DNA of 64,000 nucleotides, from contig OY740772.1 in NCBI GenBank assembly GCA_963513935.1, positions 16,214,098 through 16,278,097 on the forward strand, written 5' to 3'. How positions within the stretch are numbered: position 1 is the first letter of the stretch; the number at the start of each line of letters is the position of its first letter. Under the pieces are notes generated by a model. The model saw nothing but the letters and a program-made list of their open reading frames with translations. It did not search any database and was not told the DNA's origin. Below, in pieces: positions 11,665 to 22,494 of the stretch. The translations under genes were made by a program, and so were the position numbers. This DNA is from Aphrophora alni. Taxonomy: Eukaryota; Arthropoda; Insecta; Hemiptera; Aphrophoridae.

Positions 11665-11832
11665 TTTTTCAGGACCACAAACTTCACAATTCAGTTCTCT
11701 AACTTCACTATAAACAAAACAACATTTTCCGTATCACACCGCAGCCCTTTTTAGGACCACGGAGCTTTACACTTCACTTCTCCAACTTTGTCCTAAACAA
11801 GAAGATAGTTTCCGTATCACATCACTGTCCTT
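11665..11832 (+). repeat. Tandem duplication, period about 83 bp
   Basis: Two adjacent copies run from about 11665 to 11747 and 11748 to 11832. Each begins TTTTT(C)AGGACCAC and contains 'ttcc gtatcacac/atc' near its end. Identity is perhaps 75 percent by eye. The surrounding 11400-11930 region is GC-richer than average. It could be the untranslated region of an unidentified retroelement. Confidence 0.55.
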
Positions 11833-12369
11833 ATCAGCCATCGGTCCTCATGTCACACGCCCCATTTTTCATTCTAAAGCACGCTTAGTTCTGCGGCGCT
11901 ATTTATTTGTGTTCACAACTGTTCAACAGTGGTAGTAAAAATTTTTTGGAAGATGTAGCAAATCACTGTACCAAACCATAAGTAACACACAAAAAATATA
12001 ATTTTTATCGGTTTCGTTTTGGATTTTATAAATTAATAACGAACTCTTTTGTTTATTTGTTTCTATTTTAGTTAATTAATTTGGAATATATATCCTCACA
12101 TTACACCAAAATATAATCAAAATCTCTTTTTTCAAAAAGGTACATTATGTTATGCATTTTAAACAATGGTAGCTTACTTAACAACTAACAGTGAATCACG
12201 TGACGAAAAACAATCATGCTTTTATCACCAATTTATTTGATTGAAATCTGTAATCCGGAGATCTTCATTACTAAATCATTTTTGAGGTATTTCCTTTTTA
12301 AGCAATGTCTCTGGAACCGGAATACGGCGACAATCTTTTTCCGTAATATCCTTTCGTTTAATGTAGGGG

Positions 12370-12700
12370 TTGCAAACCCATCGCCCAGTGAGCATACAAC
12401 AGCCTCCTCAGCTCCCTGCTCTTCATTTGTTTTGAAGTTTTTTCTGTAACCTGTCCTACTTCACGCACATACAAGTGTATTTTCTTAATTTATTGTGCCC
12501 TTATTCAACTTAACTGCCACCTCTACTATATATTCACCTCACTTTTTTCTCTTTTGAGCCCTACCTAAAGTTTAGAGCGACCCCTGCTGATGGGGCTCAA
12601 AGCACAGGGCAAAATGTGTAACACATGGAACCTGTGAAATACTTTGTGACCTCACAGTACTTAGCGGAACTCTGGCCGGGTAAACCATCCTTTCCCTAGC
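12370..12700 (+). repeat. Dispersed family F copy
   Basis: This is similar to 63525-64000. Shared pieces are a 'cccagtgagcat' block, 'ctcttcat.tgtt', 'CTACTTC...CAAGTGTAT', and a late block, GCGG(A/T)ACTCTGGCCGGGT, followed by 'cctttccctagct'. The family is GC-richer than the background and, at 63.6-63.9 kb, has tandem monomers. It is followed by LINE debris at 12.9-13.1 kb, so it may be LINE untranslated sequence; that link is an inference. Confidence 0.55.
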
Positions 12701-12719
12701 TGGTCGTGGGAAAAATATA

Positions 12720-13150
12720 GAGAGAGATATTAAAAATAACACTCTCGTGCAAAATGGCACCGCTACTCAACGTCCTGATAAAATGAAGCTGCCCTCGGTG
12801 ATGACTATCAGCTTGGAAAGCCTTCTGCTTTATCAAGATATCCTTGACAGATAATAAACCTATGAGAAAAGGGTAAAACAAGCCACTCAGGAGGAATTGT
12901 ACTCCCGATACAAGAAGCACCCGGCAAAGGGAAGAAGAGAGGCCAGAATGGTTTCAGAAACATGAAAGAAGGAACAACTATTTTTACAACATTCAACCCC
13001 CCCCCCCCACTAATAGGACAACCTGGTGGGATAGAAGACACTCTGAGAATGTTGGGATCTGCAAATTCTGCCACCACGTGTTAGTCGAATGCAGTAATAT
13101 ACTGCATTTCCTGAAGGAGTTGGTGCTGGAAGGCCTTCTATAAACTAGAG
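12720..13150 (+). pseudogene. Degraded LINE remnant with zinc-knuckle trace
   Basis: One plus-strand frame near 13029-13142 reads WWDRRHSENVGICKFC, then HHVLVEC, then a leucine-rich 'ILHFLKELVLEGLL' before a stop. The C-x2-C and H-x4-C spacing pattern resembles the zinc knuckle near the C terminus of non-LTR retrotransposon polyproteins, with several residues lost between the two halves. The sequence before it (12755-12990) reads in broken frames with a basic, 'KHPAKGRREAR'-like segment. A poly-C run near 13000 interrupts it. This is a dead fragment whose family I cannot assign. Minus-strand ORFs of 89 and 103 codons in the same place look like shadows. Confidence 0.4.
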
Positions 13151-13854
13151 TTCCTATGTTAGAAAAAGTAGTGGGACAGAATAAACCTGTAGATGTGGCA
13201 ATGCATTTCACTCTCACATCACACCTATTAGGTTCTTTTAACAAATAATTCACGTCCCAACATTTTTTTGGGGGGGAGATAACGATCAACTCATTTTGTT
13301 TCAATCCTTAGGGGTTCCATTTTTGTTAAATTTTATCAAAATCATTAGAGATACATATAAAGTTTTGGTTGCATGCCACATTACCCATTAAAATGTAAGA
13401 TTGATTGATATATGGTTTGATAATGATGTGAGAATGTTTTTTCAATGTTAATTATTACTATTATTGCTCACAAACAAGAGATGAAGACAAGTAAATGAGT
13501 ATGAGAGTTATTGACCGTTACCAGAACAAGTTCAGCTAGCACATTATGACGTCAACCAAATCAATATAAGAGCTACAGTAGTACCGCACGTACTTGTCTC
13601 CGTCCCTTGCTGCAGACATAACACATGTCTGTGTGTCCACATTATTTATTTATAAACGTCTCAAGAATGAGAAATTTTCTTTAAGGAATTTGACTTAATT
13701 CGACGTAGAACTTAACAATAAAATCAATTGAATTATACTGATATAGTTTATTCTGATATTTACTATTTGTGTATGTAAAAACTAATATACGACGTTTCAA
13801 TAGTATGAATCAACTGCTATTATAAAGTGACAAACAGAGAAATTTGCTCTTGTT

Positions 13855-14085
13855 CGTTAAAAGCGAAAACTCTCTCGGTCATTATCCCATTGTAAAATAA
13901 GAAGAAATATCATAAAGTGAAGACCCCCTAACCGAATACTCCAGTAGGAAAAGAACAAAAGTTCGTCAAGAAAGACATAAAAAAGGAATCTAACCCAAAA
14001 CTACATTTAAAAAGGTATAGATCCAGCTAGGGGTTATCAAACCGTACTCCGCTGTAAGTAAGCCCTTAAGTGGAGAACATGAGAA
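13855..14085 (+). repeat. Dispersed family B copy
   Basis: This carries the family core: 'ctctcggtcattat', 'gaatactcc', AAAGAACAAAAGTTCGTCAAG, GGAATCTAACCCAAAACTAC, TAGATCCAGCTAGGGG, and a 'gtaagtaagccctta' end. It is immediately followed by a short TTAGG-type array. Confidence 0.7.
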
Positions 14086-14095
14086 ATTTTGTACA

Positions 14096-14145
14096 CCTAA
14101 CCTAACCTAACCTAACCTCACCTAACCTAACCTAACCTAACCCAA
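14096..14145 (-). repeat. Short telomere-type (TTAGG)n array
   Basis: About ten CCTAA units lie on the plus strand, with a CCTCA variant in the middle and a CCCAA at the end. This is an interstitial array, not a chromosome end, since complex sequence continues on both sides. Confidence 0.9.
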
Positions 14146-14959
14146 CAGTTTTTTTAACTCCTGTTAAATAGTTAGGTAACAACGCCATTGGCATACAAAC
14201 CCTGTTTATTTACGTCATTTTAGGTTCTTGGTTAAACAGAACACTGCTTAACAAACACTTTGGTATTACAGTGCCTTAACAAACTATTCCTTTACATTTT
14301 AACAGTTTCTTAATATTTTCTTGGCCCAACAAAATTATCACCAATTCTTTAAGTACAGTCCTCACATTTTCTCACTCTGTCATTGGTTGAGCTTTTATCC
14401 AGCCCGTATGATTACAACGCAGATTATCACAACGTTTAAAATTTAACATATTACAGTATAATACAGTTTATTTAAACTCTGGAAGAGAAAAATATAAATG
14501 TATTATTTATAAACTAAATGTTAAATAGGAATAATTCTTAGTTTTACAACTTACCCACATTGTACAAGTATTGAAACAAAATAGGTTTCTCAGTAAACGG
14601 TGTTTAATTATTTTAACGTATGATTGGATCACATTAGTTAAATTACTAGTATTTGACTAAATTTTGTTTGATGAGACATAAGTAGGCTTACTTAAAAATA
14701 TACAAATAATATCCAAAAAGAGAAGAAAATAATAAAAATTTAGAAGGCCTAGACGTTAGCCCGGATTTTACGAAACTACCAGATTCATAAGCTTCCTCAC
14801 TATAGCCTAAATTAGCCGTATAGTTGAACGAAGACCAAAGTATTAATGTTTTATGGTAAAAATAGTGTATTATGTTATAAAACGAATTTGTAGTTAATAA
14901 CCAAACTAGATTTAACCCGGTTATTTACAACAACAAACAATAACCTGCGCAAGAAGTAT
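14146..14959. other. No gene recognised
   Basis: AT-rich sequence. No ORF of note, and no repeat I could match within the window. Confidence 0.5.
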
Positions 14960-15600
14960 ATTATTTATCCAATTTATGAAGTATAAGGTTAGTTTGGTAA
15001 TCGCAAGAAATTTCCATTTCGGTTTTTTGACTAATCTTCACGTTTTGTGTTCTCAGTAATTTTAGACACACCGTCAACTGATTTCGTTTTTGTCTCTATT
15101 ATTTTGTCACACGGTAGACGCCACAAAAATATAATAGAAACATGAAATTTGGTTGGTAACTATAGTGTTCATATAGAACTTTATTTAAATTCATAAAAAT
15201 AAAAATAAAAACGTCAAAATCTCGGCTATCATTCAACTTATAACAAACTAAATTAGATACAATTTGAATATTTCTGCATGTAATGGTACCAACCTTACGT
15301 TTCTACGATGGTCAATTGTGAAGTTATTGTCACTGATATTGCAAGAAAATTTGATATTCGTTTCGGCAGTTACGAGATTCAGCAGAGCAGTGTTACCAAC
15401 ACGAGCTTATCGTGTTGAGGCTTCTGTACAGCATCGAGGCCCACAAGGGGCGGGACACTGACAAGAGCGAAGGGAGTGTAGACTCTTTTAGGTATACATA
15501 GAGGATCTACTTTTTGTATGATGAGGCTGGCCAAGTTACTACAATGGCACTCATCAACTTGTTTTTACTTTTTTAGCAGTTTGTACACCTATTAAATTCA
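14960..15600 (+). repeat. Dispersed family A copy
   Basis: Landmarks in order: a 'gtataaggttagtttggtaatcgcaag' start, AATGGTACCAACCTTACG near 15283, ACTGACAAGAGCGAAGGGAG near 15459, and a 'tttgtatgatgaggctggccaag' block near 15513. The 65-codon ORF at 15264-15461 is a by-product of the repeat. Confidence 0.65.
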
Positions 15601-15684
15601 TTCCTTAGATTCATAAACACAACAGTATTTTATATACTCAATATTCAACCTATAATAAGACAACCTGTGAAGTCCATCAGATGT

Positions 15685-15810
15685 ACTGAACTGTGATGAA
15701 AACGAGCTTGACTATCCCGAGACTACTTAGCTGGGTCTACACTTTCTTTCAAGTGGTCTTGGGTTAGATCCCTCTAGTTCATCTTTCTTATTGGTCTTGT
15801 TCTTTTCCGA
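15685..15810 (-). repeat. Dispersed family B copy, minus strand
   Basis: The reverse complement reads GATCGGAAAAGAACAAGACC, then a 'gatgaactagagggatctaacccaagac' block and a 'gtagacccagctaagtagtctcggga' block. This is the family B core in inverted orientation. Confidence 0.65.
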
Positions 15811-16341
15811 TCTTGAAGGAAAGTACTTCGATGGCTATTCTTTATTGGTAGCTTGCACTTTGCATTGTGAAAGCATAAACATAAACATAACTTTGTTGCT
15901 TTAAAGTACAGTGTACATAAGCAAGATGTTGACCATTTACAAAAATAACATATATTATTTTATGACATTGTTCGTTTTTATCCTTAGTTTTTCTATAACT
16001 AACTTTCCGGTGCATTTATAATACTTACAAAAATATTTTTATACCATTATAACACGCAACACAATTTTAGGAATCAAAGTAACCAAATTATACGAACTAC
16101 AATAATATCAGTACATTTACAAACTAGTTAGTTGTTTGAAGATATTTTACCAAATTAATTTATTACATTAAGTTTAAAATAGATTTTCTAATTTATAGGC
16201 TATACATAACAAAATGGTAGATATTTTTCATGGCCTGTACTGAGTTTGAGGTTAAGATTGTCTCTATATTAAATAAATATTGCACAGAATTGTAATTGTT
16301 CAAATATTTATATCTAAAAAGATATACCCTTCATATACCCT

Positions 16342-17271
16342 TCACATTCCAACAAAAGGTGAGTTATAGTGTCATTTCCTATTATGCAGATTGGGCACTT
16401 GGGCAGATTTCACTGGGGTTAAAGCTATAGTTGTCATTCTGCAAATCTATTATATTTCTTGCCAGCAAGGCGTAATTGAGCGGTAATTCTTATTATGTAT
16501 AAAGGACAATTCTCTTCAAAGTATGGTTCACAGGGGGTTAAGCCACTTATATGTCTGTAGTAATCACTGTATCTAGAATTTAAAATGGTATCAATGTCTG
16601 AGCATATTAAATTATTATTGAATTGTTCAACTAAATCTTTTCTTGACTTGATTACATCCCAATGGTTTTGACTCTTCCAGATATTTTCCGCTCCAATCCT
16701 TCCCAGCATACATCTAAGCCAGGTAACCCAATTATATGGGACATCCTGTGTGGAGATAGAGGCAAGCTTTGAGGTAGCACAACTTTGGCAAACTTTCATT
16801 ATCTAATTGAAGCAGTGCAGTCCACCAGTTCAACATTTGCTTAAACACCCAGAGTTCCAAATGCACTCTGCCAGTCTCAACTCTCACAAAATCATCAGGC
16901 GTACTTCGAGGAAGTTGTAACAATCGTTTTAGGAATGTCAGTTGTACTCTTTCCATGATGTTTACAGATGGTGGTGCCCATGTTTCGCTGCAGTTTTGTA
17001 GAAGGCTGACTACCAGTGAGTCAAAAAGTTTACAGTTGGCTCTCCAGGAATCCGGCTGTCCTTTGAATATTACATTATTTAGTTCTGGAAGTGCAGCAAG
17101 GTCTTTTAATGAAATATTAATTGCTGCTTTTCTGAATTTGCCGGAGGAGGAAAAGGTTATACTTCGATGGCTAGAGATATTTTTTTCTTTTTTTTTTTTA
17201 TGAGGAGATGATAACCGAATTGTTTTCCCGCTTTTAAACAACAAGAAGTATCCTGCTAATTTTTCGGTCAA
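16342..17271 (-). pseudogene. LINE reverse transcriptase C-terminal region (broken)
   Basis: On the minus strand, a 179-codon ORF (17271-16732) reads as the region after the reverse transcriptase core of a non-LTR retrotransposon. It includes a 'LFDSLVVSLLQNCSETWAPP' block (shown here in part), the 'ERVQLTFLKRLLQLPRSTPD' block, and VHLELWVFKQMLNWW. The frame then shifts near 16770, where 'SLPKLCYLK' is shared between frames. It continues in a second ORF (16799-16434) with PYNWVTWLRCMLGRIG and ends near LAGKKYNRFAE. A third frame supplies the terminal zinc knuckle CPICIIGNDTITHLLLEC at about 16342-16396, with intact C-x2-C and H-x4-C. At least two frameshifts make it non-functional. The catalytic reverse transcriptase motifs and the endonuclease are absent, so it is a 5'-truncated copy. 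Confidence 0.85.
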
Positions 17272-18200
17272 AATTGAATCCTAAAATCTGTAATATTATT
17301 ACATTTTTGTCTATTCATTTAATGTCGGATTTAACTATACATTAACGAGCCGTTACATATTTTAACGGATTGTTTCATGCTTAACGAACGTTAGACGAAC
17401 TGGGGGTTATGAAATCTAACCAACACTTTTGATAGTTTATATTCAATAAACAAAAGACAAACACTTGTTTCAAAGTCAAACGATTTACTTGAACAAGACG
17501 ACGTTTTAAAGACGAACACTTCAGTTTTAGTTGTTACCAAGTTTGTAGACTCAAAGTCTGAACAATCTCAAGGTCTGAGTTCAATCTTATTGAGTTTGTG
17601 TACGTGAGAACCGTTGATAATGTAAAGTTAGCCCTTGTAAGTTAGTTGTATAAGTATATTTGTTTCTTTAATTGGTTCTATTGATTTAAATTAACGTTGC
17701 AAAATACATTGCACAAACTTCTCACGCGTACATTTTTAATCAAAATACTAATAATGAAAATTATTCTCAACAAAAAAATTATTTTTGTCGTTCTAAAAAC
17801 GAATCATAGTGCGCTATTTGAGTATAATCAAGCTTTAATGAAGACGGTAAAGGTTAATTTTTAACTCACTATCGGTAAAGGTTAATTTTTAACTCACTAT
17901 GGTTGATATGGGATTCGGTCCACGGAATGTCGCTACTCTGTGAAGGGGCTCAGTAGAGTATGTTATAATCTATCTTTTAATTACATTGGTAGATTATTAA
18001 AATATTTTGTTATGTGTGCGTGCATGGGAGCATAATTTGAAAAACTAAAAGTATAGATTAATCTATAAAATACGTTCAATTTAAAATGTTATTGGATTTT
18101 ATGTAATTCATATATAATTAAAATCAGATTTATTTAATAAATTTAGATATAAATACAATCCTACCTTTTAATGGAGAGTTCTAGTGTCACAGTTCTATGA
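17272..18200. other. No gene recognised; one short direct repeat
   Basis: AT-rich sequence. Near 17845-17900 a segment of about 28 bases beginning GGTAAAGGTTAATTTTTAAC occurs twice in tandem. Nothing else is recognisable. Confidence 0.5.
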
Positions 18201-18209
18201 CTAAAAGAT

Positions 18210-18235
18210 AATATATATATATATATATATATATT
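18210..18235. repeat. (AT)n microsatellite
   Basis: About 12 AT units, uninterrupted. Confidence 0.95.
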
Positions 18236-18469
18236 AATTTAAATAATTTCACCTTTGACTAAGTTTATGAATTTATAACACAGCCGTGGCAGATTGTTTT
18301 GATTTTTGTATCTATAACTTACGAGGTGACATTTTTAAAGAAAAGGTGACCTATACATTTTGTTTCTATCATTAGAGACTGCACTTGAGCAAAAATTTAT
18401 CGAAATGGTTTAAGCTGATTTTACATTTCAATTTTGACTTTTTTTCTTGTGACACCTACCACTGTTTAG

Positions 18470-18620
18470 TTTAATTAATTTTCAAAAACGTTCCGAGATA
18501 CGGCCAAAATATGTGCACATAACCAATTTATCAAAATCGGTCCACTCGTTTGTGCGGTAGAGCACTGATTAAACGACAGACACACAGCATTACAAATGAA
18601 CTCAGGGGACTTAAAAACAT
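18470..18620. repeat. Dispersed 'TCAAAATCGGTCCACTCGTT' motif region
   Basis: A block with ATCAAAATCGGTCCACTCGT is followed by GACAGACACACAG. Related blocks occur near 46190-46270 and, inverted, near 56945-57000. Such blocks are widespread in insect repeats. I cannot name the element, and the overlapping 120-codon minus-strand ORF (18475-18837) has no recognised motif. Confidence 0.4.
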
Positions 18621-18849
18621 GCAAATATAGATACCAGGGACATATCCTTAGAAGGTCCAATACCGACTTGCCTTTAGTGCATTGGAATGGAACTGAAAAG
18701 GATGTAGCAAAGGAGTGAAATCTAAAACAGCATGGCGATGAACCTGAGGAAGCTTCAATAGGAATTTTATGAGGGAAGAAATAAAATATTTGCCTCAGAA
18801 CAGATTCTGATGGAAGAATATCAAACCTATGTGCCACAACGGAATAGTA

Positions 18850-19700
18850 GATGTATATACAGAGTGTCTAGAAAATATTGTCCATCAGGCTAAGAGAAAA
18901 GTTCCAATACGTAAGTCCGGAAGTCCTTAGTAAAAAAAGACAAAAATCAGCTGTTCATCAGGTGATATCGAACAACTCAACAATGGTACTTAAGTCTCGA
19001 CTTAAATAGGCCCTGATTTTGTTAATTATTAACAGAACATTCCTAACATTGTTAAATAGGCGTTTCTCCGCCATTTATGAACGGTTTTTAATTATAAAGG
19101 GTTAGTTAGATTTGTTATTATATTCTACAATTTTAATGTCTTTCGAATTTCTTGTAAAATTTTTGAGCAATTATGATGACTTCAATTTTTTTTTTAATAT
19201 TGGTTCTATAGTAAATTTCTCTACTATAGACAACTAACTACCAACTAATTATAGTTTTAGTTTTTAGCCGATAACGCTGTTATCTTTTGAGCTACGGTAA
19301 AAATAAAAAAACCATTTAAAAAAAGTAACTTTTTTCGTTCCTAAATTTTTTGTAAAGTTAGCTGTTTTAGAGATATTTGACATTTTAAATGGCCGCCATT
19401 TTGAAAATATATAAAAGAACGGTCTGGCCTTTTTGAACAGGGATAAAATGTTACGTAACAAATATGTACACCAAAAATATCAATATCTTTTTTTATTTCC
19501 AAAGATATTAAGTGTTTAGTTAAAAAAAAAAATGGATATTTCGAAACATTTCCGGATTTGTGTTTGTTGGAACTTTTTTCTTATTTTCCGCTATAGAAGA
19601 ACCTGGTCAAATTTGAGACAATATTTTCTAGACGATCAGTATTGCTTTTAAATCTTCAAATTTGTTAGACCTGAATTTTAGTACAATATCAAACTAAGTA
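18850..19700 (+). repeat. Element related to the CAGGGTG fold-back group
   Basis: This begins 'tatacagagtgtctagaaaat' near 18852. It contains CAGCTGTTCATCAGGTGAT, 'gccgataacgctgttatc' and AATGGCCGCCATTTTGAAAAT blocks that parallel parts of 42627-44160. I could not find a clear matching right end, so the limits are approximate. Confidence 0.4.
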
Positions 19701-20139
19701 TTTCATTTTAAAATTTCTATAAGTTATAAATAGTTTTATCAGTTTTTTTAACACCAGAAAAACATATTTTTGGAGACTTGTCCAAACAGAATACTACTAA
19801 ACTACTGGTAAATATACTTTACTGTATCTAATAAAATAACTACTTTTCTTATAGAGCAGTGGTTAATAATAGGACATGTCTACATCACCTCGTGAATGTT
19901 ACTGTAAACAGAAACTAATATTATCTTCATCGTCAATTATTATGCTTTTGGATTACACCAATCGTTGAAGACTTCAGAGCTCGTCCATGATACAAGCTGA
20001 GAACCTCCGTTCTACAGTTGCTGTATAATTGAAATAATACATCAAACACTTCAATAATACATCGTCATAGTTCCCGTACGATGCAATTTAATCTGTAAAA
20101 ATTTTGTTTTACTTCATGCTTCAGTTATTCAGAGACTCC

Positions 20140-20330
20140 TCAACGTTTCTCGTCTGTTCACATCAAACCCAGTTATGGTACAATATAGCGAAGACCCAGA
20201 AATTTATCTTTTCTTTTCCATGTTTTGCTATCGACTCTATCCTTGTGAACCTACCTCAGGATAGAGTAACAATAAAATGAATAGTTGTTCTGACAAGATG
20301 CATCAAACTATAGTAGCTAAAACTTTTCCT
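20140..20330 (+). repeat. Dispersed family E, copy 1
   Basis: This shares with 20700-20930 and 21230-21430 a series of blocks: 'cagagactcct', 'ttcttttc..tgttttgc', a 'gtcgactatttcc/tcgactctatcc' block, 'ctctccc.gg.tac', and 'tctga.aag.tgc.tcaa'. Divergence is high. No ORF. Confidence 0.45.
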
Positions 20331-20419
20331 CAGTTGACGCAAATCACGCCGTTTTACTGGTTGATATTTTTTTCTCTTTAAGTGGTAACGGAATTTCATA
20401 CACTGCACTGATATTCTGA

Positions 20420-20590
20420 GCTTCCCCTCAGGAGTTCACTTCTAGTGTGGCAAGCTTGAGGCTAACTCGATCTACACCTTTCTTCAACTAGTGTTGAGTT
20501 ACATCCTTTTTTTCATCTTTCCTATCACGTATCCCTGAACCAACACTTGGTCTCTTGCAAACCAGTAAGACATTATTAGAATATTCAAAG
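20420..20590 (-). repeat. Dispersed family B copy, minus strand
   Basis: The reverse complement gives 'gcaagagaccaagtgttggttc', 'gataggaaagatgaaaaaaagg', 'gtaactcaacactagttgaagaaaggtgtagatcgag', and a CTCCTGAGGGG end. It lies between two family E copies. Confidence 0.6.
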
Positions 20591-20699
20591 CTATTCTAAC
20601 CTATTTTTTGTGTAGTCAATAATGGCTAAATGAATTTACTTTTAACCAATAAAACCTACACTGTAAGTTATTAAACACATTAAAGAAACCTTTCACTTC

Positions 20700-20930
20700 C
20701 TGCTATGGTACTTTGTCCAGAGACTCCTTCCAGTTTCCTCAGTCACTCAACAAAGATGCAATATGTTGTAGTTAAAATGCAATATGGCGCATCCACACGT
20801 TAATTAATATTTCCTTTCTTTTCTTTAATTTCTTGAGAAAGCCGTCAACTTAGTCCAGCATAGAACTCTCCACAATATGCAGTTCTTCTGATAAGTTGCG
20901 TCAACTATAGTATGAGTCACCAAAGAAGGC
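20700..20930 (+). repeat. Dispersed family E, copy 2
   Basis: See copy 1. This one contains CAGAGACTCCTTCC, 'aatatttcctttcttttc', and 'ttctgataagttgcgtcaactatagta', the latter close to 'ttctgacaagatgcatcaaactatagta' of copy 1. Confidence 0.5.
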
Positions 20931-21229
20931 GTTTGAAGGTAACGAATAAATGAATAGAAAGCAGACAGAATGTGCTGACACTTTATAGTCTTAGGAACTC
21001 TCTATTTGTTCCTTACTATTAGAACTTAGAACCTTACTATTACATTGCTTGTAATATATTAAATGTATTGGTACGTTGATGATATTATTAAAATGGAAAC
21101 GTGGATAATTTAGTTTATAGTTAATGTTCCATACTTTAACCGGAAGTTAATAATCAAGTGAAATATCTCTTCTACTTCCAGTGTTGATATATCAAACAAA
21201 CGTGGGTAGAATTGCCAATTTCTTTATAG

Positions 21230-21430
21230 GCAAACCCTTCAGTTTACAAACTCCAATCCCAGCTTAAATCCAAACAGGCGTAGTCCTAACGTTGTATCAT
21301 TTCCGTAAATGATTCTTCCTTTCCTTTTCATGTTTTGTTGCGGAAGTCGTCGACTATTTCCTTGGTCTTGACCTCTCCCAGGCTACAGTGCCTTTGATCT
21401 GCACAACAAAATGTCAGAGTTCATAGGAAC
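21230..21430 (+). repeat. Dispersed family E, copy 3
   Basis: Contains 'ttcctttccttttcatgttttgttgcggaagtcgtcgac' and 'gacctctcccaggctacag' blocks that parallel copies 1 and 2. The three copies are spaced about 500-600 bp apart, so they may be a decayed long-period tandem. Confidence 0.4.
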
Positions 21431-21703
21431 CTAGCGGAGTTGTACAATCGATACAGCGGGTGTTCTCCCCCGCCCCCACTCTGCTTCACCCCCTGCTTCC
21501 AACCTACATACAACGCCCACACCCGAAAACAACCCTTTCATCATCTCTTGCAGCTCACCAATAATTGACTTTTCATTAAAATTGACACTCAATTAGATTA
21601 AAACTTTCAATTCTTGCAATGAATACATGTAATTAAATTTAAAGTCGATTCAAAATGTATTAATAATAAACAAAACAAATTAATATTATTTTCGGTAATT
21701 ACA

Positions 21704-21710
21704 CATATAT

Positions 21711-21774
<64 letters not shown>
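21704..21774. repeat. (AT)n microsatellite
   Basis: About 35 AT units with one phase slip near 21721. Confidence 0.95.
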
Positions 21775-21776
<2 letters not shown>

Positions 21777-22094
21777 TAGAAATATTATAACTTTCACTGT
21801 TTAACTTGTTAAAAGAAATTCACTTTAAAAACATCCAAGGACGATATATTGTGTTATACTTGATAAAGAAATCAAATTTGTAATTTTCAAAACATCTGAG
21901 TATTTCCTGATGTATGTTTTTACGGGAAATAAGTTTTTATAAGAAAATCCTGTTTTTAACCTTCTGCGAAATTTTTTTTAATATTTTGAGAAATATTTAT
22001 GAAATATTGCTTTATTTGATCAAAGTTTGCTTGCGAAAATCGATTTAATATTTTTATTTTTGATTTTATGTTCAATTAAGAATGAACTTTATTT

Positions 22095-22098
<4 letters not shown>

Positions 22099-22135
<37 letters not shown>
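22099..22135. repeat. (AT)n microsatellite
   Basis: About 17 AT units following TTTTATTTT. Confidence 0.95.
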
Positions 22136-22137
<2 letters not shown>

Positions 22138-22494
22138 ATTACTTGCGATATGGCATTCTGGTTTCGATGATTAATCTTAAAATTTCAAAAACATTCTAAA
22201 GAAATCCGATTTTTCGTATGGATAACTCACGAAACTTTTGAAAGAAATGGCCACAAATACATTTCGTTTGGGTACTTAAAGGTTAATCAGATCATCCATA
22301 ATGGAAAAGCAAAATTATTAATTTTGTCTTGCAAGGCTGATCCGAAACACTTAAGAAGACGAACAGTTCATTATATAGCGCGATCTTGAAAACGTTTACA
22401 GCATATTTGTAAAGATCGGAAGCTGAGTAAGCCGTGTGCGGACCGTGATATTTACCTTACTTTACAAGCATTACATGCTTAGGCATTGAGCTTG